Assembly: GCA_910584345.1 (NCBI GenBank)
Contig: CAJTZX010000041.1
Span: forward strand, 1 to 39,095
Reading direction: 5' to 3'
DNA: 39,095 nt
From: an uncultured Eubacterium sp.
GTDB taxonomy: Bacteria; Bacillota; Clostridia; Lachnospirales; Lachnospiraceae
Part shown: positions 25,683-33,932 of the stretch, piece after piece
Layout of the letters: each line of letters starts with the position of its first letter
How positions within the stretch are numbered: position 1 is the first letter of the stretch
The notes under the pieces: generated by a model
The model's database searches: none
Seen by the model: the letters and a program-made list of their open reading frames with translations, nothing else
Told to the model about the DNA's origin: nothing
Position numbers and translations under genes: made by a program

Positions 25683-25720
25683 AAACCGGTAATATCAGTA
25701 AAAGATATTACCGGTTTTTT
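25683..25720 (+). terminator. Rho-independent terminator after the mannanase gene
   Basis: AAACCGGTAATATC (25683-25696) pairs with GATATTACCGGTTT around the loop AGTAAAA and is followed by further Ts to 25720. It is a strong 14-bp stem, so mannanase is transcribed alone. Confidence 0.92.
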
Positions 25721-25758
25721 GTGTTTGCTAAAAAATCTCATATTTTTGTATTTAGAAA

Positions 25759-25812
25759 TTGAAAAATTAAGCAAGTTAAAGTAAAATGATTATATTAATA
25801 TAGAATTAAGCA
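25759..25812 (+). promoter_or_regulatory. Promoter of the lacI pair with two ATTAAGCA motifs
   Basis: TTGAAA (25759-25764) and TAAAAT (25782-25787) are spaced 17 nt. ATTAAGCA lies in the spacer (25766-25773) and again just downstream (25805-25812). The position fits an operator for autoregulation by one of the LacI proteins. Confidence 0.5.
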
Positions 25813-25834
25813 GTAAAAATGGGAGAGATCGTTT

Positions 25835-26869
25835 ATGGAGCGTAGAAAAGAAGTCAGACTGGAGCATATTGCAGAAGCGGTTGGTGTCAGTATTGTGACA
25901 GTATCCAATGCACTGAATGGAAGAAAGGGCGTCAGTGAAGAACTGCGTGAGAAGATACGTGATACTGCCGTCAGCATGGGATATCATATACCAAGGGCAG
26001 AGAGCCGGAAAAAGCCTAAAATGAACAGGATTGGAGTTGTTGTTGCGGAACGGTATGTGAAGCAGTTTCCATCTTTTTACATGGACATTTATATGAAAGT
26101 GGCTCAGGAACTCAATAAAAAAGGAAGTGTCTCGCTTTTGGAAGTAGTGGATGAAGGAAAGGAACGAATGCTGCATGGATTTGCAGGGTTTTTAAACGAA
26201 GAAGTGGATGGTATTATTATTATTGGAGAGATGGACAGAAACTATTTTTTGAATGTCAGAAAAGAATATCATGTTCCGATTGTATGCATTGACTATTATG
26301 ATGTGTTTACTGATGTGGATTATATTGTCTGTGATAGCTTTGGTGGTACGGAACGGCTGACAGAAATTTTATTGAATGCCGGATGCATGAAACTGATGTT
26401 TGTGGGCAATCCCAAAGCTACCGGAAGCATTATGGACCGTTATATGGGTTACTGTAAGGCTCTCGAAAAAAGAGGTCTGGAGATAAGGCCAGAAGATGTG
26501 ATCATGGACAGAATTTCGGATGGATATGATTATCATCTTCGGGTAGAGCTGCCGGAAACGCTGCCGGAAGGATTTGTATGTAATTGCGATAAAACAGCGA
26601 ATATTTTGATCGGTAAGCTGATAGAAAGAGGGGTCCGGATACCGGAAGATGTGTCCGTTGTAGGTTTTGACCATTATTATTCTGATGTGAGAGAAGGGAT
26701 GCAGCTGACGACATATGAAAATGACCAGAAGGCAATTGCACTGATTAGTACGAATACGATTTTAAAGAGAATTGCAGGGGTGAAAGCGGCAGGAATTCGG
26801 TTTGTGGAAGGGAATATCGTTCATGGAAATACTGTAAAATCAATGGAGGGACTTGTGCAAAATGGGTGA
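25835..26869 (+). CDS. LacI-family transcriptional regulator (first of tandem pair)
   Basis: A 344-residue protein. The N-terminal helix-turn-helix is clear: RLEHIAEAVGVSIVTVSNALNGRKGVSEELREKI, with the hinge near 50-60. The rest is a periplasmic-binding-protein-like sensor, with RIGVVVAERYV, GIIIIGEMD, VCIDYYD, NCDKTANILIGKLIERG and VSVVGFDHYYSD. It binds DNA as a dimer and responds to a sugar or oligosaccharide. The next gene, a paralogue, starts 8 bp before this one ends. Position between mannanase and the importer makes these two the likely controllers of the mannan genes. Confidence 0.92.
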   Translation: MERRKEVRLEHIAEAVGVSIVTVSNALNGRKGVSEELREKIRDTAVSMGYHIPRAESRKKPKMNRIGVVVAERYVKQFPSFYMDIYMKVAQELNKKGSVSLLEVVDEGKERMLHGFAGFLNEEVDGIIIIGEMDRNYFLNVRKEYHVPIVCIDYYDVFTDVDYIVCDSFGGTERLTEILLNAGCMKLMFVGNPKATGSIMDRYMGYCKALEKRGLEIRPEDVIMDRISDGYDYHLRVELPETLPEGFVCNCDKTANILIGKLIERGVRIPEDVSVVGFDHYYSDVREGMQLTTYENDQKAIALISTNTILKRIAGVKAAGIRFVEGNIVHGNTVKSMEGLVQNG

Positions 26870-27860
26870 CATTAAACTAAAAGATATCGCGGATGCACTG
26901 AATGTCAGCAGTGTTACCGTTTCTAATGCTCTATCCGGAAAAAAAGGCGTCAGTGATGATGTGAGAGAAATGATATTGAAAACAGCCCGGGAAATGGGAT
27001 ATAATCTTTCGAGATATGAAAAATCAGAAAAAGGCAGAAAAATCGGTGTGATCGTATCCAAAAAATACCTGGAAGTAGGTATATCCTTTTATTGGGCAAT
27101 GTATCAGAAGGTGGCTTATGCAGTTTCTAAAAAACAGGGAGTTACCATGCTGGAAGTGCTGGGAGCAATTGATGAAGATCAGGGAATTCTTCCACAGATG
27201 GTACAGGCAAAGACGGTAGACGGACTGATTGTAATAGGCTGGGTAAAAAAGACTTATGTAGAAAAGCTTGTAAAGAAATCAGGTGTACCGGTTGTACTGT
27301 TAGATTTCTACATGCAGGGTGTTTCGTGCGATGCTGTTATGTCTGGAAATTATGTTGGTATGTATAAGGTTACACGTTATCTTTTGGAACGGGGACACCG
27401 TGAAATTGCGTTTGTAGGTTCGATAATGGCGAATGGCAATATTATGGACCGGTATTATGGCTACAAAAAGGGTATGTCTGAGGCCGGACTTCAAATCAGA
27501 AAAGAATGGTGTCTGGAAGACCGCGATATTATATCAGGTGAGCTTCACATTGAACTTCCAAAGAGTCTGCCAACAGCATTTGTTTGTAATAGTGACCTGA
27601 CTGCCAGTCGGATATATGACGCTTTGGCAGAAAAGGGATACCGCGTTCCGGAAGATATATCGATTGTGGGATACGATAATTATTTGTTCGGCCATAGTTT
27701 AGCAGAAAAGCTGACGACTTATAATGTCGATATGAAAGGAATGGCGGAAATAGCAGTCAAATTTTTGCTCAGAAAAATACAGGGGAGTGAAAAACGCTGT
27801 GTTATTCGGTTTGTTGATAGTGCAGTGATTGAAAGAAGCAGTGTACGTACGTTGGAATAG
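26862..27860 (+). CDS. LacI-family transcriptional regulator (second of tandem pair)
   Basis: The start ATG at 26862 is chosen because GGAGGG lies 11 nt upstream; it overlaps the previous gene by 8 bp, so the two are translationally coupled. It has 332 residues. HTH: IKLKDIADALNVSSVTVSNALSGKKGVSDDVREM. The sensor domain follows its neighbour closely, with KIGVIVSKKYLE, GLIVIGWVKK, VVLLDFYMQ, VAFVGSIMANGNIMDRYYGY and ISIVGYDNYLF. The shared insertions, such as N-IMDRY-GY, show a local duplication. Two coupled LacI paralogues could form heterodimers or sense two different oligosaccharides. Followed by a strong terminator. Confidence 0.92.
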   Translation: MGDIKLKDIADALNVSSVTVSNALSGKKGVSDDVREMILKTAREMGYNLSRYEKSEKGRKIGVIVSKKYLEVGISFYWAMYQKVAYAVSKKQGVTMLEVLGAIDEDQGILPQMVQAKTVDGLIVIGWVKKTYVEKLVKKSGVPVVLLDFYMQGVSCDAVMSGNYVGMYKVTRYLLERGHREIAFVGSIMANGNIMDRYYGYKKGMSEAGLQIRKEWCLEDRDIISGELHIELPKSLPTAFVCNSDLTASRIYDALAEKGYRVPEDISIVGYDNYLFGHSLAEKLTTYNVDMKGMAEIAVKFLLRKIQGSEKRCVIRFVDSAVIERSSVRTLE

Positions 27861-27885
27861 AAAAATATGGAGGTAGTTATTTAGC

Positions 27886-27929
27886 CGCATACATGCCGCT
27901 GGACTCAGTTGGCTTGTATGCGTTTTTTT
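27886..27929 (+). terminator. Rho-independent terminator after the lacI pair
   Basis: CGCATACATGCC (27886-27897) pairs with GGCTTGTATGCG (27911-27922) with one mismatch, followed by seven Ts. It separates the regulator pair from the importer operon. Confidence 0.88.
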
Positions 27930-28162
27930 GTTGGAATTGTTTTGGCTAATTTAATTAATGAAAGATTCGGTGTTGAAATAAAACGGAAATGATCCTATAT
28001 GGAATTTAAAGAAAGATTAATAAATGTATTATTTTAATATTAATGATGGGTTTAACCAATTAAAAAAATAGATAAAATTCTTTAAAAATTGTAAAATATG
28101 CATAAAAAAATAGTGCAAAAAATGTGAAAAACATAGAATGTGCAATTTAGACAAGAAAAACA

Positions 28163-28191
28163 TTGAATTAAAAGTAAATTGATGGTAATAT
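28163..28191 (+). promoter_or_regulatory. Candidate promoter of the importer/enzyme operon
   Basis: TTGAAT (28163-28168) and TAATAT (28186-28191) are spaced 17 nt, about 40 bp upstream of the start codon. The 370-bp spacer 27861-28230 otherwise holds only the lacI terminator and AT-rich DNA with several TTAAT tracts, and no gene. Confidence 0.5.
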
Positions 28192-28230
28192 TAAATTACA
28201 TTAAAAAATAAGAAAAACGGAGGCAAAAAA

Positions 28231-29661
28231 ATGAAAAAGAAATTATTAAAAAGACTGTTTGCAATGACAACTGCAACAGTGATGGCAGTATCACTTACAG
28301 CTTGTGGAAGCGGAAATGGAAACGAAAATGGAAACGAAGGGGAAACGAAAGATTCCGGCGATAACAGTGGCGATGAACAGATAAAGCCATATTCTGAGAT
28401 TGAACTGGGAAAAGATTATACAGATGTTTCAGCTGATTTGAAATTCCTGACACATAAAACAGATGTGGTGGATACAACATTTGCAAAATATATTGAGGAA
28501 TTCAAGAAGATGTATCCGAATGTGAACATTGAATATGAAGGAATTACAGATTATGCAAATGATATTACGACACGTCTTACAACTGGAGATTGGGGCGATA
28601 TTTGTATGGTTCCTACTACGGTAGATAAAGACGAGCTGGAAAATTATTTTGTAAACTTTGGTTCCAAGACAGATCTGTCTAAGAAATATGAAGCAAATAT
28701 GCTGAACAATTATGCATATGGTGAAAATGTATATGGAATCCCGTCTATGGCAAATGTACAGGGTGTTGTTTACAACAAGAAAGTGTTTGAACAGGCAGGT
28801 ATTGTAACATTACCAAAGACACCAGAGGAATTCCTTACCGCGTTAAAGGCAATCAAAGAGAAAACGGATGTAGAAGCGCCTCTTTATACTAATTTTGCTG
28901 CACAGTGGACAATGAGTGCATGGGATGCTTACATAGATGGCGGTTCAACCGGAGATCCGGATTTCTCTCATCAAGGACTTACCAAAGGACAAAATCCGTT
29001 TGCTGACAGAGGAGATGGAACCGGCCCTTATGCGGTATACAATATTTTATATGAAGCAGTGAAACAGGGATTGACAGAGGAAGATCCGACAACGACTGAC
29101 TGGGAAGGCAGCAAGGGAATGATTAACAACGGAAAGATCGGATGTATGGTTTTAGGCTCCTGGGCAGTTACACAGATGCAGCAGGCAGGCGAAAATGCAG
29201 ATGATATCGGATACATGGCATTCCCAATTTCTGTAGATGGCAAACAGTATGCAGCGGCAGGTCCGGATTACTGCTACGGCATTAACGTAAACAGCTCAGA
29301 CGATCAAAAGAAAGCAGCTATGTGTTATGTAAAATGGCTGGTAGAAGAATCCGGGTTTGCACAGGGTGAAGGCGGCCTTTCTATCGTGACCGGAGCTGAA
29401 TACCCGGATGCACTGAAAGATCTGGAAGGTATTGAATTGGTTGTTAACAATGCGGCTCCGGAAGGGGAAGAGACTTTGTTTAATGACGTGAACAATGCAT
29501 CTGAGCTTGGTATCAATGTATCTGGTGCGATTGCAATTGAGATTGTGGAAGAAGCAACCTCAGGTACAAAGACAATGGAAGACATGTCAGCAGAATGGAA
29601 TGAAAAATGGACAGCTGCACAGGAGTCAAATGGTGTTACATTTGATGGATCAGACGAGTAG
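28231..29661 (+). CDS. ABC importer substrate-binding lipoprotein, beta-mannooligosaccharide (CUT1 family)
   Basis: A 476-residue protein behind CGGAGG. The lipoprotein signal peptide ends in LTACGSG, with the lipidated Cys at 25, and is followed by an Asn/Gly/Glu-rich linker. The mature part is a cluster B/D-type sugar-binding protein: LKFLTHKTDV near the start, YPNVNIEYEG, YGIPSMANVQGVVYNKKVFEQAGI and later GKIGCMVLGSWAVTQM. It hands oligosaccharides to the two permeases encoded next. Specificity for beta-mannooligosaccharides is inferred from the operon. A stable hairpin follows the stop, probably giving excess of this protein over the permeases. Confidence 0.9.
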   Translation: MKKKLLKRLFAMTTATVMAVSLTACGSGNGNENGNEGETKDSGDNSGDEQIKPYSEIELGKDYTDVSADLKFLTHKTDVVDTTFAKYIEEFKKMYPNVNIEYEGITDYANDITTRLTTGDWGDICMVPTTVDKDELENYFVNFGSKTDLSKKYEANMLNNYAYGENVYGIPSMANVQGVVYNKKVFEQAGIVTLPKTPEEFLTALKAIKEKTDVEAPLYTNFAAQWTMSAWDAYIDGGSTGDPDFSHQGLTKGQNPFADRGDGTGPYAVYNILYEAVKQGLTEEDPTTTDWEGSKGMINNGKIGCMVLGSWAVTQMQQAGENADDIGYMAFPISVDGKQYAAAGPDYCYGINVNSSDDQKKAAMCYVKWLVEESGFAQGEGGLSIVTGAEYPDALKDLEGIELVVNNAAPEGEETLFNDVNNASELGINVSGAIAIEIVEEATSGTKTMEDMSAEWNEKWTAAQESNGVTFDGSDE

Positions 29662-29690
29662 GCATCACAGTAAAAGCTGTGCGTATTGTG

Positions 29691-29738
29691 TTCTGAAAGG
29701 CAGGGAGGTATACGGTACCCTGCCTTTCGCTGTCAGAA
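29691..29738 (+). promoter_or_regulatory. Intercistronic RNA hairpin between binding protein and permease genes
   Basis: GAAAGGCAGGG (29695-29705) pairs perfectly with CCCTGCCTTTC (29718-29728). An outer TTCTGA/TCAGAA pairing (29691-29696 with 29733-29738) extends the stem across a bulge. No T-run follows, so it is more likely an RNA-stabilising or processing element, as in malE-malF-type operons, than a terminator. Confidence 0.7.
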
Positions 29739-29753
29739 GAGAGGAGTGGACTT

Positions 29754-30734
29754 ATGGGAAAAGAATCGATGGGATTTATAAACTGGATCAAATCTGGTGA
29801 AGTCAATAAAAGGCTTTGCATCATTACTTTTATGCTTGTGCCGCTGACGCTGCTGATTGTGTTTACCTATATACCGTTTGGAACGATGATCGGATACAGT
29901 TTTTTTGATATGAAATACATCGGAGACAGAGAGTTTGTCGGGCTGCAGAATTATGTAGAAGTATTTACAAGAAAAGATTGTTTTCAGGCATTAAAGCTCA
30001 GTTTGTATTATTTTGTAGCATCATTTATTCAGCTTGCACTGGCGCTGTATTTTGCATCGATCTTAAGCTTTAAGACAAAAGCAGGCGGTGTATTTAAAGG
30101 ATTTATGTTTTTCCCTTATCTGGTATGCGGTATTGCAGTAGGTTTTATTTTTAAATTTTTCTATACGAGAGGATTCGTATTGGATACAGTACTGCAGTGG
30201 TGCGGCTTTCAATTGGATAATCTGCCATATTGGCTAAGAGATACAAGAATCAATAATATTTCGGTAGCAGCAACTTCAGTCTGGAGATATATGGGACAAA
30301 ATATGGTGCTCTTTATCGGTGCAATTATGTCTGTAGATGGAGAATTGTATGAGGCTGCAGCAATTGATGGGGCAAACGGATGGAAAAAGTTCCGCTATAT
30401 TATCTTCCCTAGTATCAAGACAATTATCGTTCTTAATATGATTCTCTCAATCACAGGTTCTTTGAGCGTATTCGAACCACCTTATGTTATTACAGGCGGT
30501 AATTTTGGCACCGGCACTTATTTTGTAATTATGGATAAGCTGGCGCATGAAAGCCAGAAAGTTGGCCTTGCATCTGCAATGGCAGTTGTTTTGCTCATTC
30601 TGATTATGATAGCTACTGCAATTCAGAAATGGGTAGAAAGATATTTCCTTGGCGTTGGCGATCAGGAGGCAATCCGTACCGTGCGTAAACGTCAGAAACG
30701 TCTTGCGGCAGAAGGAAAAGGAGGTACAAGGTAA
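29754..30734 (+). CDS. ABC sugar permease, MalF-like (CUT1)
   Basis: A 326-residue membrane protein behind AGAGGAG. It has six predicted helices, with the first near residues 21-45. The cytoplasmic coupling loop carries the EAA motif, here EAAAIDGANGWKKFRYIIFPSIK (about 200-222). The MalF-type order, second in the operon after the binding protein, fits CUT1 importers. It pairs with the permease that follows through a TAATG overlap. The ATPase is not encoded here; CUT1 systems in Firmicutes commonly share an MsmK-type ATPase. Confidence 0.92.
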   Translation: MGKESMGFINWIKSGEVNKRLCIITFMLVPLTLLIVFTYIPFGTMIGYSFFDMKYIGDREFVGLQNYVEVFTRKDCFQALKLSLYYFVASFIQLALALYFASILSFKTKAGGVFKGFMFFPYLVCGIAVGFIFKFFYTRGFVLDTVLQWCGFQLDNLPYWLRDTRINNISVAATSVWRYMGQNMVLFIGAIMSVDGELYEAAAIDGANGWKKFRYIIFPSIKTIIVLNMILSITGSLSVFEPPYVITGGNFGTGTYFVIMDKLAHESQKVGLASAMAVVLLILIMIATAIQKWVERYFLGVGDQEAIRTVRKRQKRLAAEGKGGTR

Positions 30735-31579
30735 TGACAGGAGCAAAAGGAAAAGAAACGTTATGGATTGTTGTGAAATATGCATCACTGATACTTGGAG
30801 CTTTTATTTCTGTGCTGCCGGTTGTAGTCTGTGTGATTACCGCATTTAAGACACCGGAAGAGTATGCATCCACGAATGTTATGACGCTGCCTAAAAGCTG
30901 GCTGTATTTTGAAAACTTTGTACAGGCATGGAAACAGGCAAATATGGGCCTTGCATTCCGCAATTCCCTGGTTATTCTTGTGTTTGTATTGATCGGATCC
31001 GTATTTACAGGTTCTATGATCGCATATGTACTCAGCCGTTTCAAATTTATGGGAAACGGACTGATTCGAAGCTTGTTCTTGTTTGCATCGCTGCTGCCGG
31101 GCATTGCGATGCAGGTATCGGTATATCAGATCATGTATACACTGAAATGGATTAACTTTATGCCAGGTTATATCATTATGATGTGTGGGACAGATATTAT
31201 TTCGATCTATATTTTTATTCAGTTTTTTGAAAATATCTCTCCGGCGCTGGATGAGTCCGCGATCATGGATGGATGTACATATTTCGGCGTGTTTTTCAGA
31301 ATTTTGTTTCCGTTGTTAAAGCCTGCGATTGTAACGGTTATGATCTTAAAGGGTGTAGGCGTTTATAATGAGTACTATACGGCAAATTTATATTTACAGA
31401 ATAAAAATAAACTGGTTACGGTAGCAACATCGCTGTTTAAATTTACCGGGCCATTAGGAAATCAGTACAATTATATTTGTGCAGGGGTAATTATTACAAT
31501 GATTCCAGCATTAATAATTTTCGTATCCTGTCAGAAACAGATTTATAGTGGTTTGACACAAGGTGCGGTGAAAGGTTAG
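30734..31579 (+). CDS. ABC sugar permease, MalG-like (CUT1)
   Basis: A 281-residue membrane protein whose start overlaps the previous stop (TAATG), with AGGAGG-like sequence just before. It has an N-terminal helix at about 10-35, SMIAYVLSRFKFMG typical of MalG, and the EAA-like coupling loop DESAIMDGCTYFGVFFRILFPLLKPA (about 175-200). It ends in a Q-K-Q-I-Y-x-G-L-x-x-G-A-V-K-G tail, the usual CUT1 MalG C-terminus. Together with the MalF-like protein it forms the transmembrane channel for the imported oligosaccharides. Confidence 0.92.
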   Translation: MTGAKGKETLWIVVKYASLILGAFISVLPVVVCVITAFKTPEEYASTNVMTLPKSWLYFENFVQAWKQANMGLAFRNSLVILVFVLIGSVFTGSMIAYVLSRFKFMGNGLIRSLFLFASLLPGIAMQVSVYQIMYTLKWINFMPGYIIMMCGTDIISIYIFIQFFENISPALDESAIMDGCTYFGVFFRILFPLLKPAIVTVMILKGVGVYNEYYTANLYLQNKNKLVTVATSLFKFTGPLGNQYNYICAGVIITMIPALIIFVSCQKQIYSGLTQGAVKG

Positions 31580-31603
31580 TTGTTTATATAGTAACTGGGC
31601 AAG

Positions 31604-31663
31604 GGGCTGTCGCAAAAGAAACAGGGAATACGACATGGAAATGTCGGATGCGGCAGCCCTTTT
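31604..31663 (+). terminator. Partial terminator / attenuator between importer and catabolic genes
   Basis: GGGCTGTCGC (31604-31613) pairs with GCGGCAGCCC (31650-31659), with one wobble. Inside is a second hairpin, CGACAT-GGAA-ATGTCG (31631-31646). Only TTTTC follows, so termination is likely incomplete. It probably lowers enzyme expression relative to the importer. Confidence 0.65.
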
Positions 31664-31700
31664 CATGAATAAAAAAAAGAAAGATCAGGAGGATCAGATT

Positions 31701-32723
31701 ATGAGTAATGTAAAGATTATTGGACCGGATGTGCCAAACGTACCATGGCAGGACAGACCAGAGGGAGCTTCTAATTTGCCAATATGGAGATATCAGGAAA
31801 ACCCGATTATTGGACGCAATCCATTAAATGGGGTAGCACGCATATTCAACAGTGCAGTTATGCCGTATGGAGATGGATTTATTGGTGTGTTCCGTGGAGA
31901 GCAGACGAACGGGATTCCTTATATTTACCTCGGAAGAAGTAAGGATGCCATACATTGGGATTTTGAAGAAGACAAGATTCCGTTTCAAGATGAAGACGGA
32001 AAAGCGTTTATGCCAGGTTATGCTTATGATCCAAGACTTGTGAAAGTAGAAGATACCTATTATATTATCTGGTGCCAGGATTTTTATGGGGCTTCCATTG
32101 GGATGGCCAAAACTACGGATTTCCAGACGTTTACAAGAATTGAAAATCCGTTTTTGCCGTTTAACAGAAATGCAGTATTATTCCCAAGAAAAGTAAACGG
32201 TAACTTTCTCATGCTTTCCCGGCCTAGTGACAGTGGACATACGCCGTTTGGAGATATTTTCCTGTCTGAAAGCCCGGATATGATTTTTTGGGGCAGACAT
32301 CGCCATGTGATGGGTAAGACGGATGAATGGTGGCAGAATTTGAAAATAGGAGGCGGAGCAGCTCCGATTGAAACAAGCGAGGGATGGCTGCTGTTTTACC
32401 ATGGAGTAACCGGAACGTGCAATGGTTATGTATATAGTATCGGTGGAGCAATTCTGGATCTGGATCAGCCTTCAGTTGTCAAATATCGCTGTGGGACTTT
32501 CCTGTTAACACCTGAAGAGTGGTATGAGGAAAGAGGATTTGTATCAAACGTTACATTCCCTTGTGCAACGATTCATGACGCGGCAACCGGTAAGATTGCG
32601 ATTTATTATGGATGTGCGGATACTTATGTAGGTCTTGCGTTTACAACCATTGATGAAGTTGTTTCTTATATAAAGGAACACAATTCTGTTTCTACGGTAG
32701 ATACGGAAATTGGAAAAAGATAA
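31701..32723 (+). CDS. GH130_2-type beta-1,4-mannooligosaccharide phosphorylase
   Basis: The start at 31701 follows AGGAGG; the upstream in-frame ATG at 31635 lies in the hairpin region. It has 340 residues and no signal peptide. The five-bladed propeller of GH130 is shown by ENPIIGRNP, a ligand-contact region GVFRGEQ, the catalytic-acid motif AYDPRLVK (Asp 110), RNAVLFPRK, and GGGAAPIET with HGV near the phosphate site. GH130_2 enzymes such as RaMP2 release alpha-mannose-1-phosphate from mannooligosaccharides by phosphorolysis. It is shorter than, and distinct from, the GH130_1 enzyme further down. Its place before the epimerase gene supports a role on oligosaccharides longer than two units. 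Exact subfamily is inferred. Confidence 0.88.
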   Translation: MSNVKIIGPDVPNVPWQDRPEGASNLPIWRYQENPIIGRNPLNGVARIFNSAVMPYGDGFIGVFRGEQTNGIPYIYLGRSKDAIHWDFEEDKIPFQDEDGKAFMPGYAYDPRLVKVEDTYYIIWCQDFYGASIGMAKTTDFQTFTRIENPFLPFNRNAVLFPRKVNGNFLMLSRPSDSGHTPFGDIFLSESPDMIFWGRHRHVMGKTDEWWQNLKIGGGAAPIETSEGWLLFYHGVTGTCNGYVYSIGGAILDLDQPSVVKYRCGTFLLTPEEWYEERGFVSNVTFPCATIHDAATGKIAIYYGCADTYVGLAFTTIDEVVSYIKEHNSVSTVDTEIGKR

Positions 32724-32759
32724 GGAAGCCGGCAGGTAAGTTTTAATCGGAGGTTAGAA

Positions 32760-33932
32760 ATGTTTGCACAGGAAATAAAAGAACATTTGGTAAAAGAGAT
32801 TATTCCGTTTTGGATGAATCTGAAAGATGATGTGTATGGAGGATTTTACGGATATCTGGGATATGACCTGGTATTGGACAAACAGGCAGTGAAGGGATGC
32901 ATATTAAACAGCCGCATTCTCTGGTTTTTTTCGAACGCTTACTTGCTTCTTCAAGAAGAAAGCCTGCTGGAATGTGCAAAGCACGCGTTTTTGTTCTTGA
33001 AGGAGCGCTGTATAGACAGAGAAAACGGCGGGGTTTACTGGTCGCTGACCTATGACGGCAAGCCGGAGGATACAACAAAGCATACATATAATCAGGCGTT
33101 TGCCATATATGCGTTGTCTTCTTACTACGATGCATCAAAAGATCCACAGGCGCTTGCGCTGGCAGAAAATCTATATCTGGTGGTAGAGGATAAGTGTAAA
33201 GATGCATATGGCTACATGGAAGCTTTTAATATCCGGTTCGAACCGGAAGATAATGATAAGCTTTCTGAAAATGGTGTAATGGCGGAAAAAACAATGAATA
33301 CGCTGTTGCATGTATTTGAAGCATATACAGAATTATATCGGGTGTCAAAGAACGAAGAGACCGCGCAAAAGATACGGGAAATGCTGGATATTTTTTCCGA
33401 TCAGGTATATAACAAAGAAGCAGGACGTCAGGAAGTGTTCTTTGATAAAACCTGGCATACGCTCATTGATCTGTATTCTTATGGCCATGATATTGAAACG
33501 GCCTGGCTGGTTGACAGGGGGCTGGAAGTTCTGGGGGATGAAGCATATACAGAAAAGTTATCTCCTATTACAAAAACAATTACAGAGAACATATATAAAC
33601 GGGCATATATCGATCATTCATTGGTGAATGAAGCGGAGAACGGTGTGGTAGATACGACTCGCGTCTGGTGGGTGCAGGCAGAGGCAGTTGTTGGTTTTTT
33701 AAATGGATATCAGAAATCACCGGATCATGTGGAATATTTACAGGCGGCTGAGGATATTTGGAGCTATATTCGGGACTGGATGATTGACAAGCGTGCAGGA
33801 TCAGAATGGTATGCGGCGTTGGATGAGGATAAAAAACCAGTAGAGGATCCAATTGTAGAGCCTTGGAAATGCCCATATCATAATGGAAGAATGTGTATAG
33901 AAGTGATCAGGAGGATGCGGGATGTTGCATAA
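32760..33932 (+). CDS. AGE-family cellobiose/mannobiose 2-epimerase
   Basis: A 390-residue protein behind GGAGG. It is an alpha/alpha-barrel of the N-acylglucosamine 2-epimerase family: an FWMNLKDD start, GCILNSRILWFFSNAYLL, GGVYWSLTYDGKPEDTTKHTY (catalytic His region), DLYSYGHDIE, VWWVQAEAV and the closing WKCPYHNGRMCIEVIRR with the second catalytic His. It converts beta-1,4-mannobiose to mannosyl-glucose by flipping C2 of the reducing sugar. That product is the substrate of the phosphorylase encoded next, whose start overlaps this gene by 11 bp, so the two are translationally coupled. Confidence 0.9.
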   Translation: MFAQEIKEHLVKEIIPFWMNLKDDVYGGFYGYLGYDLVLDKQAVKGCILNSRILWFFSNAYLLLQEESLLECAKHAFLFLKERCIDRENGGVYWSLTYDGKPEDTTKHTYNQAFAIYALSSYYDASKDPQALALAENLYLVVEDKCKDAYGYMEAFNIRFEPEDNDKLSENGVMAEKTMNTLLHVFEAYTELYRVSKNEETAQKIREMLDIFSDQVYNKEAGRQEVFFDKTWHTLIDLYSYGHDIETAWLVDRGLEVLGDEAYTEKLSPITKTITENIYKRAYIDHSLVNEAENGVVDTTRVWWVQAEAVVGFLNGYQKSPDHVEYLQAAEDIWSYIRDWMIDKRAGSEWYAALDEDKKPVEDPIVEPWKCPYHNGRMCIEVIRRMRDVA

